A program made the position numbers and the translations under genes. A DNA stretch of 64,000 nucleotides from NCBI RefSeq assembly GCF_050947875.1, contig NC_134568.1:264576815-264640814 (forward strand). The letters are read 5' to 3'. The notes beneath the pieces are model-generated. The model was not told where the DNA came from and did not search any database. It was given only the letters and a program-made list of their open reading frames with translations. Of this stretch, positions 1-12,700 are shown in pieces (position 1 is the first letter of the stretch; each line of letters begins with the position of its first letter). This DNA comes from Dermacentor variabilis (lineage: Eukaryota > Arthropoda > Arachnida > Ixodida > Ixodidae).

Positions 1-690
1 TACTACGTCTGCGTCGCGAATTCGAGAGCGACGAGCTTACGAGAGGAGAAAGCGGAACGACAGCCGGAACGATCCAAGGCGGCCAGACAGATGGGCCCAG
101 GAAACAAGTCCGGAAAACTCGCGCGGAACGTGCTTTCCTCACGGCGCGATCAATAAAAGTTTCTTTTTATTTCCTTTCCAAACGACCATTTGCTTTCTCT
201 ATTCCCCTCTGCCGGCTGGTTTGTTGTGCGTTCCTTTAATGGGGGATGCCTGCGTGCCCGGCTTTGTGGCGCTTGGCTCCCGTTGGCGCGGCGGTGGCCT
301 TTGTTTCACAACGGACTCCCCAGCCAGCCGCACGCGTTCGCCGCCTTGGGGGCCTCGGCTGCAGCGAAAATCGCGAAGCCAGGCTGTGCGCCGCTTTTTG
401 ATAGGGCTGGCGCGAGCGGCCCGAGGCAACGCGACACCGCTGCTGCCGCTGGGCCGCGTCCGGCGCGGGCCCCTCGCTTCTTGTTGTGCGGCTCAGCGCG
501 ATATCTCTCGGATTTCGACCGAACGAGGTGAGGGCACAATGCCTGGAAATTCGGTCCCACATGCGAAGGCCTGCTGTTTCCAAGTCCATCTTCTCTTTTG
601 CCGCTGCTGACGCGCTCGTTTCGTGCCCCGCGCCGTCCTGTTTTCCATCATGCCAAAGACGAGTCTCTGTAAGCGTCCGGTGACACTCTA
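1..690. other. GC-rich island, no gene assigned
   Basis: This stretch is much richer in G, C and CpG than the DNA after 700. Frames stay open on both strands, as expected from composition alone, and none resembles a known protein. A pyrimidine-rich acceptor-like site ends at 775-776 and is followed by a short frame of about 24 codons. I do not call it an exon. Confidence 0.4.
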
Positions 691-699
691 ATGTAAGCT

Positions 700-2374
700 G
701 GCGGTGACATCATTCTTTGTGTGTATGTATATATACATACATACACTAACTCTACGGTTTCTGGTTCTCCTTTCAGATGTTATCCTTCAAGCGCTGTGTA
801 CAAAAGCTGCGCCAAAATTCTCTTAAAAAACCGTGCATCTTCGCCACGTAGACAAGTGAAGTGCTATTGGTTCGGTACAAGTTTGCAAATCTGAAATTTG
901 ACCTTGCCCCAAACTGCTCAAGTGGATGGCATGAGCAAGAGCTACAGACCTGTAGAGTCGCTAGTGCTTTCGCAATTCAGAGAAATAATTTTTTGTTTTG
1001 TTTTTTAATTCAAATGTACGCGAAGATAGCCTCCAGAAAGCCAGTAGCATGGCACCTACCCACTTGACCGAGTAGACTCAAGGCACCACTGCCAGACTTC
1101 GAATCATTAACTTTTGTCTGCCGGGTCGTAGCTAGCGTGGTTTGCTGTTGGTATGACCTCGGTGGTTATGCTGGTTAACTTGGTCGTTGTCATTCACTAT
1201 CTAAGGACAACGGTCACCGAAGGTCATGTATGTGACCAAGCCGAAGAAACGGCAGAATGTACAACGCAATCAAGTATCTGCCAGTGTTTGCAGAGTGGGG
1301 TTGTCGATTCGAGAGACAACTATTCAACAACCCGTTTAGCCTTGCGTGCAACATGTATAATTGTGGTTATAGCTTGCATCGGTAATGTGCAGCCAAAGTG
1401 TCCGTGGTAAATGCCCCGTTGAAGTGTGTTTTAGGGGTACGTCACTATTTAAACCATGACACTGCTGCCTTTGATGAACAACAGCCTTTGAGCAAAGCAC
1501 ATATGAACAACGAGAACAATGGAATCCGTCAGTGCAGCGGCACAGAGTTTCATACCGTGGGAAAAAGTACAGTGATGAGGAGACGGCGGCATTGTCGAAA
1601 GACGAAAACCGCGGTAGCTGTCTTAGTCAATAGTGGGTGAACCTTTTGCTAAAAGCTGGGCGAGTTGGTTACTGGCATTATTAAACATGGTTACAGCGCC
1701 ATGAAGACAAACTTTGTCTGCCAATTCTAGTCGGTCGCAGGCCTTAACCATCTTATATTGAAATTGGGCTTGGTAAACAAGCCTCGGCTGCAATATACCG
1801 CAGACAAGAGGTCAGGTTATATAATTTCTAGCACCGCTGGCCTTTTTGAAGAGATGCATCTAACGAGATGCAGCAGCTGGGTTAAGCGACGGCGTGCTTA
1901 TCACCCAAGGCGCAGCCGAACCAGAAGCCGCACCACTCTGGCTTGAAACGCGATCACGCCTGGTCTTAATGACAGGATGCGCAGATATTTAAGCGGTGCA
2001 TCTATACAGCAAATGCCAAGCTGGTTCCATTCAACATCACACAAAATCTTGCAGTCTAAACAAACATCGTCCTTCCGCATCAATCAGGTAATGCGGCACT
2101 ATTTTACAGCTCTCGCCTTGACTGGCGCAGATCGGGGCTCGCAGCCACACATATCCGGCCACTAAAACAGAGTTACATCTAGTAATAGAGTGAACAGAAA
2201 CGCTATCTAATAAGAAACACTCCCCTTTTTTTTGTCTGTCTTGGTGCCGCCCTGGCTTCCCCCAACCCCTTTTTTTCTTTTTTTCTGCTTCTATTTCTTT
2301 TCTTTTCTCCCCGCGTGCCCACTCTCACGCTCTTGTCCCCTCGTCTTGGGAATGAAGCTCACAGACGTCGGATG
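700..2374. other. Intergenic or intronic DNA, nothing recognised
   Basis: Only short frames without recognisable motifs are present. A perfect 18-bp alternating palindrome (GTATGTATA and its complement) lies at 723-740 inside a small GTAT microsatellite. A C/T-rich tract covers 2220-2340. Confidence 0.6.
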
Positions 2375-2580
2375 ACAGCGCTTGTTTCATCTGGTAATCT
2401 CTCTCTTTAAAACCAGCCGCCAGCGACAACACCCGCACGTGACGTCACTGCACTAACCCTTTAAAACTAACACGCAGAGGATGACGAGGCCGCCTTTGAC
2501 GAAGATAGGTCCTCCTATCGAAACGTTGGCCAGCCTTTCTGAGGCACCTTATCCCTATTTACAAACTTTATACCACAGTG
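2375..2580 (+). mobile_element. Penelope-like element terminal fragment
   Basis: The segment from about 2375 to 2580 contains a hammerhead-type core followed by GAAACGTTGGCC, the arrangement found in the terminal repeats of Penelope-like elements of arthropods. No PLE reverse transcriptase or GIY-YIG endonuclease frame can be read nearby, so this is at most an isolated end. The borders are estimates. The family assignment combines the visible core and stem with memory of similar tick and arthropod repeats. An unrelated sequence with a chance core is possible but less likely, because the stem, core and flank occur together. Confidence 0.45.
2496..2524 (+). ncRNA. Hammerhead ribozyme-like core
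   Basis: TTGACGA (2496-2502) is followed by a perfect 6-bp stem, GATAGG (2504-2509) with CCTATC (2514-2519), closed by a 4-nt loop. GAAAC follows at 2520-2524. This matches the order core, helix II, GAAA of a hammerhead, but the first core base is U where the catalytic consensus has C. A partial helix III could form between CTAAC (2467-2471) and GTTGG (2525-2529). I cannot find a clean UH cleavage site, so this copy may be inactive. Confidence 0.42.
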
Positions 2581-4697
2581 TGCTACTCCATCTGTCAGCC
2601 TCTTTCTTGTTTTTGGTATCCCAATAAGAAGCATTTTATGCTTCCATCTACTTCCGCACGCGAAATAGCCAGCAGCCTTTTGTACTGTCTCAGCGGTCTC
2701 TGACATCAACTTCTGCAGAGTCATTGAAGCCATCAAAAAATATGTAACATAAAGCTCGAGGTAGGTTTACTGTTAATGAACGACAGCGTGCGCTAACGTC
2801 TCTGCTTTAAATTGTTTACTTGTACGAACAAGCCGGCTGAAGCCTGCCTCAAACTTTTCTTGATCGAAAAGATAGAGAAGGAATCGACACGAAGGTGATC
2901 GATAATTTACCACGAAAAAAGAAAGGAAGAACAGCCCCATCCAAGTCTGTATCATTCCGATGGAATCACTATTACTGGATTTGTGCGTATGTGCTCTTCC
3001 AGTGCAGCGTATAATAAGCTTGCACAATTTTGAGACAAGAAAGTTCTCCTTCGCCGCGTTTTATTGATGGAGTCAATATAGCCTGGTGCAGCGTTATTTC
3101 TCAAAACACTGTCCCGCTTGCGGTTCCTGATACGCTAGATGCAGGCAACGCGCAAGATAGCACAGACAAAGAAAGGAAAGAGCGCATTAGATTTTGTATT
3201 CGAGGGCATGCCGATAAATTGTGGGCGTATACGATTGCAGGCATTCATAGCAAACTCCATGATCTTTCATATATATTTCGAAAAGCATGACAAAACAAAA
3301 GAAAGAAACGAAAGCGCTGCTGGCGGCTTCTTTTTATCTTCAAAGTTAAGAAAGTGCAACGCTGTAGTTAGCATACAGCTAAAACAAAAAATCACCGCCC
3401 CTTTCAGTCCGGTAAGATGGTCCAGCAACGAAGCAGTGTTATTTACACCGAGTGTTGCACCATGCAAGTCAAACTTCGCAAGCAGTGTATATTGTAAATC
3501 TTTTGTTTCACCATTCTTTCACCTCATTTTAGCTTTTGCGTGCTTCACGTGGTGAGCATGCTTTAGGAGTGCTTTTTTTTCGGTTCTTCCAGTGTTCTTT
3601 TTTTTTTTTTTTGGCACGTGAGGCATGCTTTACGATGACGAGCCTGTTCACGAGCCAACTCTCGCTGACGCTCGGGGTAGGCAGCTTCTTCATCAGGAGT
3701 ACGCACTACTCGTCGTCTTCCCATAGTTGTACCTGGAATAGAATGTGCGGAACCACTAATCCAACGCTCCGTATATTGGGCGCAAGGCTCACCACTGGAG
3801 ATGCGGTCGCTGCAATCGTTTTGACCATTGGTTCGACGATTGACGTCTTTGTGTTTTTTAATGAGCTTACACACACCATGTTCGGTTGCGACAGAGAGAA
3901 CGACATCAGTGACGGTATGCCCGCAGTCCGCCATTGTCGCTTCCGTTCGATGTCTCGAGTTTGCTCGGTGGTGTGGTTAGCAGCATCCGCCCGGCATTGC
4001 CGCTTGCGATTCTTCAAGCTTAAATCTGTCCGTCACGTAACACAATGAATGGCTCATACTTCCCTGAAGCGCTGCCTCCCCATTACGACGACCGAAGTGA
4101 AATTCTACGCTGGAATGACGAGCGGCAACGGAGTCAGCTGTGGAAGAAGACGACGACGCTCGAGCCATTGCTGATGATGATAGTTTTAGCAGGCTCCGAC
4201 AACAATGGTCTGTATGAACAGCTTCGCTCTAAATATTTTGCAAAATTTTTAAAATTTCTTTTGCCATCATCGCCGGTTACGCTGGCTTTCCGCGCGCCAT
4301 GAAGTTTGCAATATATTTAGAGCGCAGCTCTTGGGCGCCCGTTCCTTGGTTGAGCGTCGGCGTGCCTCGGCGTAACCGCGCGAAATGCGCTCGTACCACT
4401 GCTCTCGCGTTCATCGTCGTCTTCTACCACAGCTGGCTCCGATGCCGCTCATCATACCAGTGTTCCCATACTGCCCCTGCCTCTGCAAAGGCGCTGACAG
4501 CACTGGCCCTCTGCCAGTCGGTGCGGTAATTTCGATCAGTCTCAAATTATTTGCCTCAGTATATCGCGAAATGAAAACACGTACCGAGCTGCGCTCAAAT
4601 TTCGCGTTAGGGAGTATCGTAATCGTCGGGCACTTTTTTTAAACTTAAAGTTCAGAACGCCTAATGCCTACACGAGTACATTTTGAAGTTGATGGAT
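2581..4697. other. Intergenic or intronic DNA, nothing recognised
   Basis: Short frames on both strands show no motif I recognise. A T-rich run lies near 3600. The 3650-4160 stretch is open on both strands without recognisable protein features. Confidence 0.55.
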
Positions 4698-4968
<271 letters not shown>

Positions 4969-6848
4969 TACAACTATCTGTTTTGCTTTGTTGAACAATT
5001 TTGTTTTCGCATGCTCTAAAGTCGAAGCACGAAGCCATTTTTGGCAACTCGATCAAAATGGGGCCGCCGCAGCCAAACCTTCGACACTGCGCTTAGCGAC
5101 ACAATGCTACTGTCGAACTGCAGCCGGTTGGGATAGAGTACTAGGCGCGTTGTTCAGCTATTACTGAAGCACAATAATGTTTCACAACAGGTGGGAGCAG
5201 AGCGCAGGCACAGTCAGACGTGCTCCTCCGGCTTGTACAGTAACTCTCCATAACTTAAAGATGAGTGAAAGTTCAGCGGCGAACGGTGGCTCACACTCGG
5301 TTTGGCGCGATACGCATAGCGTGCGTGGGTATCTTTAACCGAGAGTCATTCTGCCGGTTCCAAGAAGTTATCGCTCGCGCGCATATTTCTTTAATTTACC
5401 AAAAAGCAAAGTGCGGCACGGAAAACACCGACAGAAGACATCCGTGAAATCGCCAGAAAGGCAGAACCTCCACGGATCTCTCTGGCCGGTTAAACGGCAG
5501 TGAAAAAAAAAAAAAAAGCGCAGAGTTTCTCGCCGAGATGTTTCTCGCGATGCGGGAACGCTGCGAGCGTCGGTTCGTTGCATTCATTTCTCCTCTTTAT
5601 GCGCGCTGTGCTGAACAATAAAGAGGGACACACAAAGGCGACGAGCCACAGCACGAGCTGAGTGCACGTAGGTTTGCGGCACTGTTAGAATATTTCGTCG
5701 TTACCGCTGGCTGCCGGCTGATTAAAGAACACTGACATCACGGTTCCGGAAATTTCAGAAAACATTGTTCTCTCGGGAACAGCGCGTTCCCTTAACCTCC
5801 GTGCTTGTTAGCTTCTGTCCTTGGGACGTGAATATAATCCAATTGTTCATCTTTCAGGTCTATATGTCCAGCATATCCCCCTTGGTTGGTACGAGCTATA
5901 AAAGAGGACCGCCATCATCATGTGTTCAGCGCATGCTGGCAGCGTGCCAGAAGCTATACCAGTATTCCCATGCCGACTTGGGATAAGGCAGGTGGCTCAA
6001 ACAGCTAGAACACCGCTAGAATTCGCCAAAAAAAGGTAATCGAAGTACTCGCGCCAATGCCTCGGAGGAGGGAAAGAACTTTATTGACGTTCTGCGAACG
6101 CGCCTTTGGCCGGTGGGACTAAACTTTCGGTAATCTGGTTAATAGTCGTTAAAAGAAAACACGAACTTTCTAAATATCAGGCCAGGTATTTTTTATAGCA
6201 CGTCATGCTGCTTGTAGTATGTAGCGCGCGTCACCAAAGTATAACTGTGAAATGCAGTACATGTATATGGAGCATTTGGTGAATTTTGAAGAAAATGATG
6301 ACAAAAGGAGTTTCTGATATGTTAAGTTTAGATTTAAAAAAAAAAACCTGAGAAATACTTAAGAAATAATGGTTCGGTTTCTGCTACGGAGATGACAACA
6401 TGGGCTAAAAAAAAATACATTAGTCATGGTGTTAAGCAAGGAGACTCTAAGTCGAAGGTGCTTCCAATGCTGAAATGGCGATAGATTGTCCCATGCAATT
6501 ATACCTCGAGAACTATAAGAATGATTGCATTTGCCCATAGTGTTTTGGTTGAGGAGCGGAATAAGCAACCAGTCGGAGTCGGTAAGAGCTACGTTTGGCA
6601 TTCTAACTTTGCCCAAGAAAATTATAACAAGAAACCAGATGCGCGTAGAAAAATTTCTCGGGCGTTCTCCAGGTGAGAAATTTATGAAGAAACACCTTAA
6701 TGAATGTTTATTTCAAAGCGTGAAGGGGTGTACACGAAATACGCCTGAGGAATTTTCGCACTATGCGAGAATGTCAGCCACAGGAAGGTTTCCAAGTACG
6801 TGTGAATCGCTGGGAATGCTAAACCGCTAGAAGTGAAGACTACCTTGA
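4969..6848. other. Intergenic or intronic DNA, nothing recognised
   Basis: No coding motif is visible. Homopolymer A runs lie near 5503 and 6336. The 6065-6110 stretch, with CTTTATTGACG, resembles the reverse of a poly(A)-signal-bearing retroelement tail, but it is too short to assign. Confidence 0.5.
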
Positions 6849-7130
6849 TGCATCATCATCATCATCCTGATCATCATCATCATCATATTTTTTATGTCCA
6901 CTGCATGCGATAACCTCTCCCGGCGATCTCCAATTACCATCGTCTTGCGCTAGCTGATTCCAACTTGCGCCTGCAAATTTCCTAATGTCAACACCCCATC
7001 TAATTTTCGGCCGTCCTCGACTGCGCTTCCCTTCCCTTGGTACCCATTTTGTAACTCTTATGGTGAACTGGTTGCCTGCCATACGCATTATGTGGCCTGC
7101 CCATGCCTGGATGTATATAATTTCGTAAAC
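6849..7130 (-). mobile_element. RTE-type LINE 3' end fragment
   Basis: On the minus strand this encodes the characteristic C-terminus of the RTE-type LINEs in this window: a tryptophan-rich stretch with a Gly-His-Ile-Met-Arg core, then Trp-Val-Pro-Arg-Glu-Gly-Lys-Arg-Ser-Arg-Gly-Arg-Pro, then Lys-Phe-Ala-Gly. The complete RTE element at 22656-25904 carries the same block at 25670-25872 on the other strand. It ends in a (GAT)n-like tail at 6848-6887. Only about 280 bp remain, so this is a 5'-truncated dead copy. Frameshifts separate the start of the block from the rest. Cytosine-to-thymine changes are not obvious, so its age cannot be judged from this alone. Confidence 0.75.
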
Positions 7131-8339
7131 TGGACCGCAAAGTTTTCACATAAACCACCCAGTGTATGTTTTCGCATGCGCACATGGTAAGGTGCTCAAA
7201 AATATTGCCCCTATAAATACACGCAATCCCATGAGAACGTTCGTGTCACTTTCCAGCTGCCTCTCCGCGTTAGCGGAAAGGCAGATCGAACCCTTCCCTT
7301 TGTGCGCAGAGTGCGGAGCACCGGGTGCCTCTTCTCGGAGTTGACGATGACATCGCCGCTGTTTTCCTCTCTCCACATGGGAGCGTTTTTCTGTGCCTGC
7401 TTTCTTCCACCCCCCTCACCAAAGAATAAACGAGGCTGTCAGGTGTAAACTTGAACGAGCTTTTCTTCCTTTTTCGTTTCATTTTGGCACTTGTATGAGT
7501 CCGAGAAGTGCTTTTTATTTGAACGCATTGCGAGAAGGCGCATAACTATCGAGGGTGTTTTTCGTTCACGGAAAGAGGCGCATTCATTGATTGCTACTTA
7601 GGTTTATATACAAACAGAAACTAGCAATTACATAAAAGGCTGCTACTATTAGTCCAGATAAAGCAAAGTAGGGAAAGAAAGCCGACTGTTTCGTCTGAGG
7701 GGCACAAAGCGATACCGCTATCACCATAGGGCAAGTTAGCTTAAGTGAATTTCAAGTTAGCTTAGGTGGAGTTCAGGAACAACCGCAAAGCTCCACGCCT
7801 CCAGCAGTTTGCCTAGAATTCTCACACACTGCAACATCTGTTGATGCGTCACTTGATTAGCTGCCGCCATTCTGCGTGCATGGTTTGCTGTTGCCGCTGC
7901 AATATATGTGTTTGGGTTTGCATGAAAAGCAATGCACCAACCATGCTGTACGCTTCATCCCGCTAATAATAAAGCTGAGCGTTTTACTACTGTGGGAGTC
8001 CATAACATATTTTATGCATCTCGTACACATCTGCACGCTTCTGTTTAGAGCGCTCGAGCTGCACTTCAGAGCTAAGAGTATTGCCGTTGTATCTGCGACG
8101 TTCAAGGTACCGGGCTAAATACAGTGTGGTCCATGTGGCTGCCGTTTGTCGCAAGCACTGTCTCCCGACACGAGCAGCAGCACAAAAGTAACTCTTTCTT
8201 TGCGCAGTGCACCTCTCAAGCGCTCCAGGTAGAAACGTAAATGTCTGTATATGACATCCTATGAAACAGCAGATGGCGTTATAGAATGAACCACTTCAAT
8301 GCATGGAACGAGTGAAAGTACACGCCGCGTGCAAAACCG
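7131..8339. other. Intergenic or intronic DNA, nothing recognised
   Basis: No protein or RNA motif is recognised. A short direct repeat (AAGTTAGCTTA type, about 11 bp) occurs twice between 7733 and 7770. Confidence 0.55.
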
Positions 8340-8407
8340 CAAAAAAATAAAAATAAAATAAAAATAAAAAAAGAGAGAGAGAGAGAAAGAAAAGTGTGTG
8401 CGTGTGT

Positions 8408-8441
<34 letters not shown>
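8340..8441. repeat. Compound low-complexity tract (AAAAT)n-(GA)n-(GT)n
   Basis: An A-rich (AAAAT)-like stretch (8340-8372) passes into GA (8373-8386) and then an imperfect GT array (8393-8441). It creates spurious minus-strand frames with alternating Thr-His. Confidence 0.95.
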
Positions 8442-8443
<2 letters not shown>

Positions 8444-9364
8444 GAGGTGTCTTTCCTCTTTCATCCCAGACACAACCGTGTACATCAGTATAACAGTTGG
8501 CCCCACAGCGTCTCGTACGTGGAACAGTTTGAGCCGCGGATACACGTGCGTCGATAGTTAATTGTCCTTGCAAGGCAGACGGCAATCCAGCAGGAAGGAA
8601 ACGAAGACGTATACGTTGTTACCGTTCTCGGTTAGTGTCGTTGACAGAATATTACAACGGGCTGAGTCATTCAGCCTGTGATTCGCTGCTCGATAGTGAT
8701 GAATGTGAAAAAATAAAAACTAATACTAAACAGCACAAAAAAGGAGGTTTTAGAACTATTCGATTTCGGTACCCTCTTAATAAATGCAGAAGCGAGACGT
8801 TGGGGGGCATATGTATTGAATATGCTTATCAACGTGTCACTTCTGCGTTTGTTTATTTGATTACAATGACAATCAATTCCTTTAACAAGCTCTAGCAACG
8901 CAAGAATTAAAATCAGTGTCAAAGCTGACACCAATGCTGTTAAAGAGTCTGTGGGGAAGTCGCTGGAATACAGCCCCAAAGGAGGCTTGTACATAAAAAA
9001 ATAAAACGACAAAAGAAAAAAAAACATAGGGGACATTTAGAGCGACTAACACTATTTTTCTTACCTCATTCGTTGCACCATTCGGTATTGCGTTTGTGTC
9101 TCAGGAAGAGACACATGTCATCGCTCGAGGCGTGATTCGTTTCCATTCCACAGAGGTGCAGAGTCAACTCGATTTGAGCGACTCAAGCCGTGGTCACGTC
9201 AGTCTTGGCTTTTCTTGAGGACACTTTCCTTGAGAAGCAGTGCTTCTGATAATTACATTGAATGTTTCTTGATTTTTTATAATGTCTTCTAATCGGTACC
9301 ATGTGTTGACTAGTAAATCACTCCAAAGGGCAACCCACCTTTACAAAGTGTTGGTAATTCGGTA
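8442..9364. other. Intergenic or intronic DNA, nothing recognised
   Basis: AT-rich single-copy-looking sequence with short frames only. I see no RNA gene or mobile-element end. Confidence 0.55.
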
Positions 9365-9958
9365 GGGTTGGGTTTCGTAAACGTAGATGATCAGAGCTCA
9401 GCCAACTCACAGCGATGTTCCGAGTCAGCCTGCGGAGTCCTGCGTCATGTGCGTGGCCGCAAGGGCCAATTCCGCGCCCCCCGACCGACAAGGGACAGAA
9501 GCACGCCGGACGGAAAGTGGCGCGCGCCGAAGAAAGCGCAAGCGTGCAAGCGCCATCACAGATGCGCACCTACACAAAGCGCAACACAGGACGCCCACTC
9601 CCGGAGCGACGCGATTTATCGCCGATGCTCCTTGTTTGGAAGGCAGGAGACGGCCGCTCGTTCTCGAGTTTGGGATAAGTGGCTTCGCCGCCGGCGCGGC
9701 CGCCGAAATCCCTGACGCTGTTCCTCGCGGCGAGCGCTCGTGTGGCGCTCTCGAGTGGAGACGACTGGACTCGTTTTCAACGGTTCCGACATGCTGCGTG
9801 AGCTGCGCACTTGAGAAGTTGAGTAATGAGTTAATTACCGCGGAGCCATTAGCATCTGAGGCCCGACTAAAAGCGGCCGCCAGCTCCGCGAGAACGAAGT
9901 CGGTTGGCCCAACTGACCTCAGTCGTGCCTTCTGTGCGCCGGTGTTGCGCAGCGCAGG
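9365..9958. other. GC-rich island with homeodomain-like TAAT cores
   Basis: CpG-rich block of about 600 bp, open in several frames on both strands. Near its right side it carries TAATGAG (9824-9830) directly followed by TTAATTA (9831-9837) in otherwise GC-rich DNA. It may be a regulatory island. No protein family is recognised in any frame. Confidence 0.4.
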
Positions 9959-11089
<1,131 letters not shown>

Positions 11090-11574
11090 TGTCCGAACAT
11101 GACAGACGTCACGGTTTCGTGGCCGAGTTCAATCTTTGGAGCTGTACTGAAGGAGCGATACCGATCGATAGGTGAGGTTCTCGACCATATAGAATTACCT
11201 CCGCACACGCGTTCCACGGCGCCTAATAACAGGCCCGAATTGCGGCAGCCGTGTGCAAATCCGTGGCCGGCGCGGACGGACACCGACGCGGCCAACTCAA
11301 CCCGCATCGACTTCTCCCACGCAAGCGCCGTCCCTCGCTGCCCGCTGGCGTGGAACCTTTTCACGGCCCTCGACAATGGCCATGCTCCAATTTGCAGCAT
11401 AAGCCGGTGTTAATTATCGGCCTAATGAGGCTTAAAATAGATTTCCTAACGTGTCGAAGGAGGCAGGACAAAAGGGCGCAGAGGCTAGGAGCTCCTGTGT
11501 GGTCAGACCGGGAAAATGGCGGAAGGAGGGAATCGATTCAGCGACGGCGCGCTGCAGCTCAGAAGAATTCATGA

Positions 11575-11794
11575 TGTGCGAGAAGCCTTCCGGGCTGCTG
11601 TCCCTTGTGTTCTTTTCCCTGTGCTGTATTCTTAATGAACGGCTTCTCCTTCGGAGCCAGAATCTGGTCGACGGTAATCACGAGCGTCTGTACCCCGAGT
11701 GCGCCGTTTGTTATACGAGGCAGGTGCAAGCACCGCGGGCTGGCCTGCCTAGTGTTTGCCGAGGCACCTGGTATGCGGGCGAACGCGCTCGCAA
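11575..11794 (+). CDS. Candidate first exon of a secreted protein (weak)
   Basis: An ATG at 11575 opens a frame that encodes a short polar start, a hydrophobic run of about 14 residues rich in Leu, Val, Phe and Cys, and then a segment with four spaced cysteines (two in a Cys-x2-Cys pair). The frame reaches a good donor site, GTAAGTAT, at 11795 with the codon split after two bases. A signal peptide followed by a Cys-containing region that ends at a consensus donor is what a 5' exon of a tick secreted protein would look like. I recognise no family. The minus strand is also open here, so chance is a real alternative. Its splice phase does not fit the exon at 17796, so the two are not shown to belong together. 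Confidence 0.22.
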
Positions 11795-12084
11795 GTAAGT
11801 ATCCAGTGGGCGTCGCGTATGTTTTGGCGTGGGCGTAACCGTAGCCGACGTCTGTCACCACTCGCCGAGATGCGTTTCATTGGCAGTGATCCAAGGGCCT
11901 GGTGCGTAGTTTCTCCTGGCCACTTCAGGTCCTCCAGAGAGATATAGCGAAATAAACGTTGATGATTGAAAAAAAGGATAATATTAGTAACACGCTCATG
12001 ATGGTGGTAGCGTATTGTCAGTGATTATCAGAATGACTAGGCAGGGAACAAAGTTACGGCATCAGACGAGGCCTTTAAATAATG

Positions 12085-12311
12085 TCAATTAACGCTGTTT
12101 TACGTCCCAAAACTGTGGTTTGGCCACTAGATACGCCGTAGTCGGGGCATTCGGATTAATTTAAACTACCCTGTAGTTGTTTTTCACGTTCACCAAAATT
12201 TAAGCACGCTAGCGTTTGAATTGTCTGCCCCCTTTGGAACACGACCACCTCTGCTGAGAAGGGAACCCGCGACCGCGTGGTCAGTAGCGGAATGCCCTAT
12301 ATAGTTCCTGG
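12085..12311 (-). mobile_element. Diverged tRNA-headed SINE (Ruka-like)
   Basis: Read on the minus strand, this is an old copy of the same SINE found intact at 17383-17621. It has a tRNA-like head with a GGTCGCGGGTTC B-box-like core (rc of about 12252-12275), the middle part with an ACGTGAAAAACAACTACAGG-like stretch, and the shared CACTACGGCGT (here GACTACGGCGT, near 12130-12140) before the 3' part. Many substitutions and small indels separate the two copies. No clean target duplication is visible. Confidence 0.65.
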
Positions 12312-12620
12312 GCGTTCGCGGCACGTTTAAAGCGAAATGGCGCAAATGTGATCGAATGCTTCAAAGCAGACCGTCTTCGCCGTATCCAAAATTATGCGCA
12401 AGCGTGAATTTTACTTATGGTACCATCGAATACATGAGTTCCGATGCTCACCAACGTTATCGCTTTCTGTTTCCAGTGTCTGAGTTGAACGCTTCGCCAT
12501 AATTTGGTCACGATCATCACTGTCTTCTTTCTCCCCACTAATACTGAATTCGAAGCCTTCTTCGGCTCATTCCCGGCAAAGGTCGGTAGGTCTTTCCTCT
12601 CTCGCCACACTGTAATAAAG

Positions 12621-12700
12621 ATGCATGACCAACAGTGTAAACGAACCTCTCTGCCTTCAAGCACAACAGTCCAATGCTCTAACCACTATGCCATGATCGC
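12621..12700 (-). repeat. tRNA-like SINE head (decayed)
   Basis: On the minus strand, TGGCATAGTGGTTAGAGCAT reads as a tRNA D-arm with A-box spacing. A weak B-box-like GAGGTTCGTTTAC follows about 35 nt later. The acceptor stem does not close, so this is not a functional tRNA and is best read as a SINE remnant. Confidence 0.35.

Noticed and set aside
2515..2736. 73-codon minus-strand frame as a gene
   Set aside because: It overlaps the PLE-like end in antisense and has no motif.
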